Part shown: positions 26,969 to 35,343 of the stretch, piece by piece | How the letters are laid out: each line of letters opens with the position of its first letter | Position numbering within the stretch: the first letter of the stretch is position 1 | Source of the DNA: Nitrospira sp. | GTDB taxonomy: Bacteria > Nitrospirota > Nitrospiria > Nitrospirales > Nitrospiraceae | Length of the DNA: 64,000 nt | Reading direction: 5' to 3' | Assembly (NCBI GenBank): GCA_029194665.1 | Contig: JARFXO010000001.1 | Coordinates: 372,001 to 436,000 of the forward strand | Program-made: the position numbers and the translations under genes | The notes under the pieces: generated by a model | Told to the model about the DNA's origin: nothing | Database searches by the model: none | Seen by the model: the letters and a program-made list of their open reading frames with translations, nothing else

Positions 26969-29692
26969 TCACGCCCCGTGGCACTTTTTGTATTTTTTTC
27001 CGCTGCCGCAAGGGCAAGGATCATTGCGCCCGACCTTGTTTTCGGACCGGTGGACGGGAGCCAGCGCAACAGCCGGCTCGTCGCCACGGTTCAAGGTGAG
27101 TTTGGGCTGCGGACGCGAGATGATCGGCTGCAATGGGTGCGCCGGTTGTTCTCCTTCGTGGCGGACCGCCTGCACATGAAACAGTCGATCGAGCGTATCG
27201 GATTTGATTCGTTCCATCATGCCGGCGAAGAGGTCGAAGCCTTCACGTTTATACTCGATCAGCGGATCCTTCTGTCCGTAGCCGCGAAGGCCGATGCCGT
27301 CTCGCAGATGGTCCATCCCAAGCAGATGATCTTTCCAGTGATGGTCGATGACCTGGAGCATGAATGTCTTCTCGAGAAAACGCATCAGGTCCGAGCTCAG
27401 CTCTTGCTCTTTTCTCGTGTAGGCGTCTGTAACGTGGGCTCGAAGATCTTCCTGTAATGCGTTGCGTCCGACGTCGCGCAGCGAGTCTCCCCCATCATGC
27501 TTCCCCTGGGTGATATCCAACCCGAACTGACTCTGCATGACCTCGGTCAAGCCTTTGACGTCCCATTCTTCCGGATATTGATCGGGGGGACAATACACAT
27601 TGAGGGAAGATTCCACGGAACCGGCCATCATGTCATGAAGGTCGTTGGTAAGGTTGTCTCCGTTCAGCACGGCCCGGCGATGCCGATAGATCACTTCGCG
27701 CTGTTTGTTCATGACGTCGTCGTATTCGAGCAGTTGTTTGCGGATTTCGAAGTTATGCGCTTCGACCTTCTTCTGCGCGTTCGCGATCGCGCGAGTCACC
27801 ATCCCGTGCTCGATGGGGACGCCCTCCTCCATGCCGAGCTTGAGCATCAGCTGTGACACCCGTTCCGAAGCGAAGATCCGCATGAGGTCGTCTTCCAGCG
27901 ACAGGTAAAATCTCGACGTCCCTGGATCGCCTTGGCGGCCGGCCCGTCCTCGAAGCTGGTTGTCGATGCGGCGGCTCTCGTGCCGCTCCGTGCCGAGGAT
28001 ATGAAGCCCGCCGGATGCGAGGACTTCCTGTTTGTCCTTGTCGCAATCGGATCGAATGCCTTCATAGATTTCAAGCTTGCGGCTCTCCGGGAGGTTCTCT
28101 TCCCGATACAAAACCTGTTTGTACATGAAATCGGGGTTGCCGCCCAACAAGATGTCGGTACCTCGTCCCGCCATGTTCGTGGCAATCGTGACCGCGCCTT
28201 TGCGCCCGGCTTGCGCGACGATTTCTGCTTCGCGTTCGTGTTGCTTGGCGTTGAGGACGTTATGCTTCACGCCGTTTCGATTCAACAGCCCGGCGAGCTT
28301 TTCCGACTTTTCGATCGAAATGGTCCCGACCAATACCGGCTGTCCGCGCTCATGGCATTCTTTGATCTCCTCGACGATCGCTGCGAACTTTTCCTTCTCG
28401 GTTCGATAGACGACGTCGGCATAATCTTGCCGAATCATTTGGCGGTTGGTCGGCACGACGTTGACGTCGAGGTTATAGATCTTGGCGAATTCGGCGGCTT
28501 CTGTGTCCGCGGTACCGGTCATGCCGCTCAGTTTCTTGTACATGCGGAAGTAATTTTGAAAGGTCACCGACGCGAGCGTCTGATTCTCGTTGGCGATCTT
28601 CACGCCCTCTTTGGCCTCGACGGCTTGATGCAGCCCGTCACTCCACCGCCGACCCGGCATTAAGCGGCCGGTAAATTCATCCACGATGATGACTTCGCCG
28701 TCCTTCACGACGTAGTCCACGTCTCGTTTATAGAGCGTGTAGGCTTGCAAGGCTTTCACCACGTGATGGACCATGTCCATGTGGGCCGGATCGTACAGAT
28801 TATCGACACCGAGCAGTTTTTCGACGCGCGCATTGCCGTCTTCGGTGAGCGCAGCGGTCTTGGTCTTTTCTTCGATGGTGTAGTCCGTCTCGGCTTTGAG
28901 TTGCGGAATGATCGCGTTGATTCGGTAATAAAGGTCGGTGGTCTGGTCGGTCGGGCCCGAGATGATCAACGGCGTCCGCGCTTCATCGATCAAAATGCTG
29001 TCGACTTCGTCGACGATGGCGAAGTTCAACTCCCGCTGCACGCATTGATTCAAATCGGTGACCACGAGGTTGTCACGGAGGTAGTCGAACCCATATTCGT
29101 TGTTGGTACCGTAGGTAATGTCGGCGCGATACGCCTCGGGTCTTGTACAGGGACGAAGGTGTTGTAGCCGTTTGTCCGCGGCTTCGTAGGTCGGATCGAA
29201 CAAGAAGGAAGCATCATGCTGAATAATTCCAGTGGATAGGCCTAGGGCATGGTAGAGCTGCCCCATCCACTGGGCGTCACGTTTGGCGAGATAATCGTTG
29301 ACGGTGACGAGATGGGCGCCCCTACCTTCTAAGGCATTCAAATAGATCGGAAGTGTTGCCACCAAGGTCTTGCCTTCGCCGGTTTTCATTTCGGCGATGC
29401 GGCCACGGTTGAGAATCATCCCGCCGATCAGTTGCACGTCGAAATGCCGCATGTTGAGCTTGCGGCGAGACATTTCTCGGCATACAGCAAACGCTTCGGG
29501 CAAGATGTCGTCCAGCGTCTGACCTGCTTCAAGGCGCTTCTTGAAATCCTGCGTCTTGTCGGCAAGTGCTTGATCCGAGAGTGGCGTGAGTCCGACCTCC
29601 AAGCCGTTGATTTGCTCCACGATCGGACGGAGGGTCTTGATTTCGCGCTCGTTCTTGCTGCCAAAGATCAGATTGAGTACTTGGGTGACCAT
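26969..29692 (-). CDS. secA: Protein translocase ATPase SecA
   Basis: Motor ATPase of the general secretion pathway. The start at 29692 ([19 protein letters not shown]) is used, since the 34 codons upstream have no family resemblance. Domains in order: nucleotide-binding fold 1 with [14 protein letters not shown] (Walker A) and [20 protein letters not shown], preprotein cross-linking domain, NBF2 with [15 protein letters not shown] and [14 protein letters not shown], helical wing and scaffold, then a linker. The protein ends in the zinc-binding tail [19 protein letters not shown], which contacts SecB and the ribosome. It is 907 aa, slightly longer than E. coli SecA. It is monocistronic and divergent from the small His-rich gene. 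Confidence 0.97.
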   Translation of the reverse strand: MVTQVLNLIFGSKNEREIKTLRPIVEQINGLEVGLTPLSDQALADKTQDFKKRLEAGQTLDDILPEAFAVCREMSRRKLNMRHFDVQLIGGMILNRGRIAEMKTGEGKTLVATLPIYLNALEGRGAHLVTVNDYLAKRDAQWMGQLYHALGLSTGIIQHDASFLFDPTYEAADKRLQHLRPCTRPEAYRADITYGTNNEYGFDYLRDNLVVTDLNQCVQRELNFAIVDEVDSILIDEARTPLIISGPTDQTTDLYYRINAIIPQLKAETDYTIEEKTKTAALTEDGNARVEKLLGVDNLYDPAHMDMVHHVVKALQAYTLYKRDVDYVVKDGEVIIVDEFTGRLMPGRRWSDGLHQAVEAKEGVKIANENQTLASVTFQNYFRMYKKLSGMTGTADTEAAEFAKIYNLDVNVVPTNRQMIRQDYADVVYRTEKEKFAAIVEEIKECHERGQPVLVGTISIEKSEKLAGLLNRNGVKHNVLNAKQHEREAEIVAQAGRKGAVTIATNMAGRGTDILLGGNPDFMYKQVLYREENLPESRKLEIYEGIRSDCDKDKQEVLASGGLHILGTERHESRRIDNQLRGRAGRQGDPGTSRFYLSLEDDLMRIFASERVSQLMLKLGMEEGVPIEHGMVTRAIANAQKKVEAHNFEIRKQLLEYDDVMNKQREVIYRHRRAVLNGDNLTNDLHDMMAGSVESSLNVYCPPDQYPEEWDVKGLTEVMQSQFGLDITQGKHDGGDSLRDVGRNALQEDLRAHVTDAYTRKEQELSSDLMRFLEKTFMLQVIDHHWKDHLLGMDHLRDGIGLRGYGQKDPLIEYKREGFDLFAGMMERIKSDTLDRLFHVQAVRHEGEQPAHPLQPIISRPQPKLTLNRGDEPAVALAPVHRSENKVGRNDPCPCGSGKKYKKCHGA

Positions 29693-29969
29693 AGAAAGGT
29701 ATCCAGAAAGAGAAAGGCATTCAGAAAGGCATTCGTCGTGCTGTAAATGGGTTTGATGTCGAAATAATCTGTGTAGTATACAGAATTTCCCCATTGAATC
29801 CTACCCGAACTTCGGACGGCGTGACGGACGCTTGACAGGCGTTCTTCCGGCCGCCTAGTATTCACGCGCTGGTGCATCTGTAGCATCAGTGGGCATCCGG
29901 CAATTGTTGGACTGACGGGTCAGCTCCTCATTGAAGGATGGGTGTCGCCGCTTGAAAAAGAAGCCGCCG

Positions 29970-30272
29970 ATGAAGCAATCGTTCTATAAGGTTCTTTCCA
30001 CCGCACTTGTGCTCTGTGTCCTTGCGGTTGGCGGATTGGCGCAGGCGCAATCTGCCGAACATGCGGGACATCACGCTCAGCATCAAGCGGCCACGCATGG
30101 GACGCTGCTCTGCTCGTGGATGTGTGCTGCCGGCACGGTTCTTGACAGTGATGTCGTGCTGATTCAGATCGAGCGCAGCCCCATTGCCCTTGTTCCAATC
30201 GCTCATTCGAACGGTTCAATCTCTGAGCCGTCTCCCATTTCCTCCAGCCGTGCTCCTCCATTCTCCTTGTAA
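29970..30272 (+). CDS. Small exported His-rich protein with C-S-W-M-C motif
   Basis: Protein of 100 aa with a signal peptide (MKQSFYKVLSTALVLCVLAV to AQAQ), a His cluster (HAGHHAQH), a CSWMC motif and a C-terminal SRAPPFSL. Three other genes here (34925, 38449, 40090) share this layout, so this is a local paralogous family. The pattern resembles DUF2946-type proteins, which are small, Cys-containing, end in a Pro-Pro motif and often lie beside copper genes. That assignment is tentative. The start at 29970 puts the ATG directly before the signal peptide. An outer-membrane barrel gene follows 104 bp later. A role in metal binding or delivery is inferred from the ligand-rich sequence. Confidence 0.65.
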   Translation: MKQSFYKVLSTALVLCVLAVGGLAQAQSAEHAGHHAQHQAATHGTLLCSWMCAAGTVLDSDVVLIQIERSPIALVPIAHSNGSISEPSPISSSRAPPFSL

Positions 30273-30376
30273 TCTTCGTTGCGTTCGTTCAGAGCCGTCT
30301 AGCCGCACGTGACTACGTGATGAGCTAGGCTACACGTGGTTCGAGGTAAACGTCACAATAAGGCGTCCGGAGCATT

Positions 30377-31498
30377 ATGGCGGTCAAACATTCTCTCTTC
30401 GCTTGTGTGCTCGGATCTGCCCTGATCCTTGGCTGGCCCACCATTCGGGATGCCGAAGCAGCTTGTGGGGCTGTGACCTGTTTCGTCGTCATCGGCTCTC
30501 AGCAACAGGTGCCGCAAGCCGGTCTCTTAACGTTCAACACCATTTACAGTTATACACCGATGCGCTTGCTCGACGGGACCAACGGTGTGATTCCGGGGAT
30601 CGATCAAGGGGATCGCGTTCTAATCCTGGACCATCACCAAGAAATTCGGACAATCACGCAGATGGTCGCCTTTGACTTTAATTACGGTATCACGGAACGC
30701 CTAGGTGTGCAGGTCACCATTCCGTATCTGTGGAGGACGCACAAGCATATCGATGGACTCGGGGAAGACGGCCCCAACGGCGAGGGTGAATTGGTGCCTT
30801 TCAAAGACAACGGAATCGGCGACATGATCATTACGGCCAAGTACAACCTGCTGCCGACGCTGAGAAGCATGATCGTCCCCGCATTCGGGGTACAAGTGCC
30901 GACCGGCAACACGAGCGCCAACGATGCGAACGGGGACCTCATGGAGTCGCCGACACAATTGGGACGAGGCAATGTGGGACTCATTGGGTCGCTCTATCAG
31001 ACCTACGAACTGATTCCCCATCGGCTCAACCAGTTTTTTTTCGGGAGCTATCGCCATACGTTCCGCAATAATTACGGTTATCAGTTCGGTGATGAGTACA
31101 ATCTCAGCCTGGGCGCGAGCGGAATCCCGCTAGAAAAAGCGCCGTGGTTGGCGCTGATGGGCCAGTTCCATTGGAGGTATTTAGTCCACGACAATATCAG
31201 TGCATCGTTGCAGCGATCGGCCACGCCTGCTGATGCTCCCGACTTCCCAGGTGAACCGATTGTGATCGATCCCACGATCCTGAACCGCGATGTGCCGAAC
31301 ACCGGCTCCACCTACTTCGCGTTCTCACCGGGATTCCAGGTCAATCTGGAAGGAGTGATTGATTCACCGTTGACGAAGATGACATCGCTGTACTTCTACT
31401 CAGAGATTCCGATCATGCGGGATTCCAACAACAATCTCGCTCAGGGAACAAGTTTTATCTTCGGTGTGACTCGATCGTTGCAGTTGATGAAGAGTTAG
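30377..31498 (+). CDS. Outer-membrane beta-barrel protein with Cys-containing N-terminus (copy 1)
   Basis: Exported protein of 373 aa. A signal peptide (to about residue 28, cleaved near DAEA) is followed by CGAVTCFVVIGSQQQV. The body is rich in alternating beta strands and contains NYGITERLGVQVTIPY, the signature of the barrel family labelled MetA-pathway of phenol degradation (PF13557), members of which are outer-membrane channels of mostly unknown substrate. A paralogue at 39011 shares the 16-residue Cys motif exactly, plus PHRLNQF, YQFG and a TSF-x2-GVTRS ending. The two Cys at the mature N-terminus would face the periplasm and could bind metal or form a disulfide. The neighbours are thioredoxins and TonB. 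Confidence 0.8.
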   Translation: MAVKHSLFACVLGSALILGWPTIRDAEAACGAVTCFVVIGSQQQVPQAGLLTFNTIYSYTPMRLLDGTNGVIPGIDQGDRVLILDHHQEIRTITQMVAFDFNYGITERLGVQVTIPYLWRTHKHIDGLGEDGPNGEGELVPFKDNGIGDMIITAKYNLLPTLRSMIVPAFGVQVPTGNTSANDANGDLMESPTQLGRGNVGLIGSLYQTYELIPHRLNQFFFGSYRHTFRNNYGYQFGDEYNLSLGASGIPLEKAPWLALMGQFHWRYLVHDNISASLQRSATPADAPDFPGEPIVIDPTILNRDVPNTGSTYFAFSPGFQVNLEGVIDSPLTKMTSLYFYSEIPIMRDSNNNLAQGTSFIFGVTRSLQLMKS

Positions 31499-31535
31499 TT
31501 CTCAAAGGAGCCACAGTGGTGATGAGGAGATAATC

Positions 31536-32087
31536 ATGAAGAGGATGTACAGCAAGACCATGTTGGGGCTGTTGGCCCTGAGTTTAACAGGCGTGCTCAC
31601 CGGCAGCTTGGTGTGGGGAATGGGTTCGCGGGTCCCGGCGGTGGGGACAACCGCAGAGGATTTTCGCTTGGTCGATCTGGAGGGCAAGTCACAGAGCTTG
31701 AGTCAATATCGCGGGAAAGTCGTGCTGGTGAATTTCTGGGCGACATGGTGCAAGCCCTGCACGACGGAAATGCCTGCCATGCAGGCAACGTACGACCAGC
31801 TCCGTGATAAGGGGTTTGTGGTGTTGGCTATCAATGAATTGGAAGACGATGCCAAAGTGCGTGAGCACATCAAGCAATATGGCCACACGTTTCCGGTGCT
31901 CATGGATCGAGACAACAAGGTCGCGAACCAGTTCGGAGTCTTCGGCTTGCCTGTGAGCGTGTTCATCGATGAGAAGGGTGTCGTTCAGGAATACATCAAG
32001 GGCGGTCTTCTGACCGAACAAGTGATCCTCGACACCGTGGCTCGTATCCAACAGTCGGAACCCATGAAGGCTGCCGCTCTGCGGTAG
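31536..32087 (+). CDS. TlpA-like exported thioredoxin (WCKPC)
   Basis: Periplasmic thiol-disulfide oxidoreductase of the TlpA/ResA type, 183 aa. An N-terminal signal or anchor segment (residues about 8-28) precedes the thioredoxin fold. The active site is WCKPC at residues 71-75, and the cis-Pro loop is FGLPVSVFID. Relatives reduce apo-cytochromes or copper-site Cys pairs in the periplasm. It lies 37 bp after the barrel gene and 66 bp before tonB, in an apparent operon. Its likely clients are the Cys-pair proteins encoded around it, but this is inference. A second TlpA-like gene lies at 34368. Confidence 0.88.
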   Translation: MKRMYSKTMLGLLALSLTGVLTGSLVWGMGSRVPAVGTTAEDFRLVDLEGKSQSLSQYRGKVVLVNFWATWCKPCTTEMPAMQATYDQLRDKGFVVLAINELEDDAKVREHIKQYGHTFPVLMDRDNKVANQFGVFGLPVSVFIDEKGVVQEYIKGGLLTEQVILDTVARIQQSEPMKAAALR

Positions 32088-32153
32088 CCATATGTAGACG
32101 AAGAACGGGGGTTGGCGACCTGATTAGCGGAAAGGGGAAGGGCAGAAATCGAC

Positions 32154-33011
32154 ATGATCTCAACAGATGAAAACCGATTCTTTTTCCCAGCCTGGGGAAT
32201 TTCGGTAACTCTCCATGGCGTGGTGGTTGGTGTCGCGTTTCTTCTGGCCGGGCAGATCAAGCCCCTCGTGCAGAAGGACTTATTCGAGTGGGATGTGGCG
32301 TTGGTGGAGGCGACGAAGACGGAATCCATATCGGAACAAGCGCCGTCAGTCGTGGCTCCTGTACAGCCACCGGCGAAAGTCGTGTCTCAGCCACGTCCTA
32401 GACGAATGACGGAAGTAACCCAGGCGGTAACGCCGTTGGAGCGGAAAATCGAGCCTCAGCCACGGGAGGAGCCGGTTGAACAACGTGTTGTCGAGAGGAC
32501 TGAATCAAAGGTCGAGCCGGTCGTAGAAGAAAAGCAACCGGAGCCGATTGAGGCTTCACCGGCTCAACAGGAGTCGGTAGCTGTTGCAGCAGCTCCTACC
32601 TCATCGCATGAGGCCGTCGCCCAACAAGAGATGTCGGCAGAATCCCCGTCCCAGGAAGCTCGCGTGGATACCACGCCAATGGAGATGGCCAAGGCTCCGG
32701 CGCCCGGTCCGGAAACGAAAGTGGATCATCGGTGGTTGGCCGAGTCGCTGTGGCGGCGGGTGGCCGAGCTCAAGCGCTATCCGAATCAGGCCCGCATGAA
32801 CGGTCAAGAAGGGAAAGTGGTCTTGAAAGCCATCATCCGATCGGACGGCCATTTGGCCGACGTATCCGTCCAGAAGAGTTCCGGACATAGCGCACTTGAC
32901 GACGCGGCGATCGAGGCGGTGAAACTGGCCTGTCCACTCCACATGAAACATGCCATCGGGAAGCCGCAGATCGTCGTGAGTCTTCCGATCGTGTATAGCT
33001 TGGCCAATTAG
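32154..33011 (+). CDS. tonB: TonB-family energy transducer
   Basis: Inner-membrane-anchored protein that transfers proton-motive-force energy to outer-membrane TonB-dependent receptors. One transmembrane helix at about residues 14-34 is followed by a long Pro/Glu/Val-rich periplasmic spacer (about 55-185) and a C-terminal TonB domain (KRYPNQARMNGQEGKVVLKA, then SSGHSALDDAAIEAVK). Length is 285 aa. ExbB and ExbD genes are not in the window, so the motor must be encoded elsewhere. The TonB-dependent receptor gene is 2.3 kb downstream in the same direction and is the obvious partner. Confidence 0.9.
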   Translation: MISTDENRFFFPAWGISVTLHGVVVGVAFLLAGQIKPLVQKDLFEWDVALVEATKTESISEQAPSVVAPVQPPAKVVSQPRPRRMTEVTQAVTPLERKIEPQPREEPVEQRVVERTESKVEPVVEEKQPEPIEASPAQQESVAVAAAPTSSHEAVAQQEMSAESPSQEARVDTTPMEMAKAPAPGPETKVDHRWLAESLWRRVAELKRYPNQARMNGQEGKVVLKAIIRSDGHLADVSVQKSSGHSALDDAAIEAVKLACPLHMKHAIGKPQIVVSLPIVYSLAN

Positions 33012-33100
33012 TGAGTCGAATGAAGGTGAGGCACCTTCATGAACGCGACTCGTCCAAGCTTATGAGGGATATCATCCAAGATCCGGAAGGATAATAAGTG

Positions 33101-34378
33101 ATGCGAACCTTCACTGCTACATTCATCGTGATCCTGTCATTTTTGATGTCGATGCAAGTCTGGGCCGAGACTTCCGAACCGGCCGTCATTTTTGGTCCTA
33201 AGCATATGACGGTTCACCAGGTGAAGGGTGTCGTCGGGCCATCGGTACAGATCGATGAACAGGGTGTCATTTCGGCCGCCTGGGTGGAGGAAGACAGGGA
33301 AACCCGTACCATTCTCTTTGCGAGATCTGAACAACCAGGTGGGCCGATTGGAAGGCCCGTCTCTGTGAACCAACCGACTGAGCATGTCTATTATCGCCAG
33401 GAATCCCCGGCCGTAGCAGTTCGTGGAGATGAGGTTTTTGTCTCGTGGTCGCAGACCCACCCGAACATCACACCTGATAAGCCGTTTTCCGGCGAACTGA
33501 GGCTCAGCAGGTCCATGGACGGTGGACGCTCATTTATCCCGTCCATCTTGGTGAATGATGACGACCAAGTCGTCCAGCACACCTTCGATTCGATCCAGAC
33601 AGCTCCGAACGGAGCCCTGCACATGGCCTGGATCGATGGCCGCGAAGGCAAGAAAGAGCCCGGAACGTTCGTCGCGAGATCGACGGATCATGGACACACG
33701 ATCTCAAAGAATCTCAAGATCGACGATGATACTTGTGTCTGTTGCAGAACAGCCGTGGCGACGTCCGCGGAGGGAACTGTCTATGTCGCGTGGCGAAAGA
33801 TTTTTGACGGCAATCTTCGGGAGACCGTGGTCTCTCGATCGATGGACGGCGGCGAGACATTTTCGCCGTCAGTGATCGTCGGCGACGATCGGTGGGTCTA
33901 TCCTGCCTGCCCGCATCGTCCGGCGTCGCTCGGTGTCGATCGGCAAGGGCGACTGTATGTGGTGTGGTACACGGAGGGCGCCGACGAAACGCCCGCAATC
34001 TATTTGGCCTACTCCGATGACCAAGGGCAGACGTTTTCGGCCAAGAAGCAATTGAACCGGTCCAAAGGGACCTTCCCAGACCATCCGCAGATGGCGGTCG
34101 ATCCGGCGGGGAGGATTGCCGTCATCTGGGAAGAACAATCACCCGTCCGTCGAGAAGTCGTGGTCAGCTATTCGCTCGATCGCGGCCGGTCGTTCAACGT
34201 TCCGATCAAACTGAACGAAAAGAACGGCCAGACGCCGACCGTGGCGGTCAATCAGCATGGGACAGTCGTGATGGGTTGGAAGGAACATGCCATGCCGGCG
34301 CATCGGCTCGTGATCCAAACCTTGCAATTCCCGATGCAGAACGTGATGGCTGAGAGGACCGGGGGCCATGAACGGTAA
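33101..34378 (+). CDS. Exported sialidase-like beta-propeller protein with C-x-C-C site
   Basis: About 425 aa with a signal peptide (to about residue 24). At least five Asp-box (BNR) repeats are visible: SMDGGRSF, STDHGHTI, SMDGGETF, SDDQGQTF and SLDRGRSF. They predict a six-bladed propeller of the sialidase superfamily. The catalytic Arg triad of true sialidases was not identified, so enzymatic sialidase activity should not be assumed. The insertion DDDTCVCCRTA and a further YPACPHRPA contribute four Cys, suggestive of a metal or redox site. A GTG at 33098 could also serve as start. The stop overlaps the next TlpA gene by 11 bases, so the two are co-expressed. Confidence 0.75.
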   Translation: MRTFTATFIVILSFLMSMQVWAETSEPAVIFGPKHMTVHQVKGVVGPSVQIDEQGVISAAWVEEDRETRTILFARSEQPGGPIGRPVSVNQPTEHVYYRQESPAVAVRGDEVFVSWSQTHPNITPDKPFSGELRLSRSMDGGRSFIPSILVNDDDQVVQHTFDSIQTAPNGALHMAWIDGREGKKEPGTFVARSTDHGHTISKNLKIDDDTCVCCRTAVATSAEGTVYVAWRKIFDGNLRETVVSRSMDGGETFSPSVIVGDDRWVYPACPHRPASLGVDRQGRLYVVWYTEGADETPAIYLAYSDDQGQTFSAKKQLNRSKGTFPDHPQMAVDPAGRIAVIWEEQSPVRREVVVSYSLDRGRSFNVPIKLNEKNGQTPTVAVNQHGTVVMGWKEHAMPAHRLVIQTLQFPMQNVMAERTGGHER

Positions 34379-34928
34379 GATTCTGAACGGTCTCTTGCTC
34401 GTCGGGTGCGTGATCCTGTTCGGCTCCGTTGATGTTCCGCTGCGTTCAGCCGCCGCAGTCATCGATCCCTTTGCCGCGCTCCGTGTCAGTCGAGTAGTGG
34501 GTGGTTCTCCGATCGCATCGTTCAACCTGAAGGAGCTTGACGGCAGGACCGTCCACTCGAAGGAATTGGCTGGAAAAACCATCCTTCTGAATTTTTGGGC
34601 AACCTGGTGTGGGCCGTGCAAAGAAGAAATGCCGTCGCTCGCCAGACTCCAATCACAGTTCGATTCCACACAGTTCCAGGTGGTGACCGTTACGACGGAC
34701 ATGCATCCACAGGGGATCAAGCAGTTTCTCGATCACCTAGGCATCCGGCTCCCCGTGCTGTTCGACGAGAATGAAGATGTGTCGCGGTCCTTTATGGTCA
34801 GAGGGCTGCCGACGACCGTGCTCATTACGCAAGAGGGGCGAGCCGTCGGTCGCGCAGTCGGGCCGAGGGCCTGGGACAGCGAGGAGTCGGTCGCGCTGAT
34901 ACGGCATGTTCTTGATGGGATGAAATGA
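34368..34928 (+). CDS. TlpA-like exported thioredoxin (WCGPC)
   Basis: Second periplasmic thioredoxin of the cluster, 186 aa. Signal or anchor at residues about 6-30, active site WCGPC at residues 80-84, and cis-Pro in RGLPTTVLIT. It differs from the first copy in the active-site dipeptide (GP instead of KP), which usually changes the redox potential, so the two probably have separate clients. It overlaps the propeller gene by 11 bases and the following small His-rich gene by four (ATGA). This ties the three into one translational unit. Confidence 0.88.
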   Translation: MNGKILNGLLLVGCVILFGSVDVPLRSAAAVIDPFAALRVSRVVGGSPIASFNLKELDGRTVHSKELAGKTILLNFWATWCGPCKEEMPSLARLQSQFDSTQFQVVTVTTDMHPQGIKQFLDHLGIRLPVLFDENEDVSRSFMVRGLPTTVLITQEGRAVGRAVGPRAWDSEESVALIRHVLDGMK

Positions 34929-35230
34929 AACGTTGGTTTGCACCCTTCGCCGTTGGGATGGTCCTGCTCTATGCCGCTCTTGCGGTGAGCGCGGCAGGCT
35001 GTCTCGTCATGCACACAGAAGAGTCGGGCCATGCTCACCACACTCCGTCTCATGCTGCTCACTCCACGCTCTGTGCCTGGGTTTGTCAGGTTCACCCGAC
35101 GGCCAGCATCCACGCAGCCGCACCTCTCCTCGGGTTCTTCGCCGTCGTAGCACTGCAGCGGTTGGTTGATGCAGCACCACAACTTCATTTCATTTCCACG
35201 GTTTCTCGTTCTCGCGCACCTCCTCAGTGA
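34925..35230 (+). CDS. Small exported His-rich protein with C-A-W-V-C motif
   Basis: Second member of the local family, 101 aa. An N-terminal hydrophobic segment (WFAPFAVGMVLLYAALAVSA) ends in AAGC, which might be a lipobox, followed by a His-rich stretch (HTEESGHAHHTPSHAAH). The motif LCAWVCQ comes next, and a second hydrophobic stretch (LLGFFAVVALQRLVD) precedes SRSRAPPQ at the C-terminus. Its start codon overlaps the TlpA stop by four bases. It precedes the TonB-dependent receptor by 113 bp, just as the first copy precedes the barrel. Function is unknown, and metal handling is inferred. Confidence 0.65.
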   Translation: MKRWFAPFAVGMVLLYAALAVSAAGCLVMHTEESGHAHHTPSHAAHSTLCAWVCQVHPTASIHAAAPLLGFFAVVALQRLVDAAPQLHFISTVSRSRAPPQ

Positions 35231-35343
35231 TCCCTTTCTAGATCCGTATCAGTCGTAAGCTGGTTACCGGCGTCGCTGGCCAGATCAGGCTATACGTCGG
35301 ACTATGCTCTTCACCAATCTGATCGAGCGAGGAGTCGGCGATC

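Noticed and set aside
33101..34378. Calling the propeller an exo-alpha-sialidase
   Set aside because: Asp boxes alone do not show activity. The Arg triad was not identified, and the context is redox/metal.
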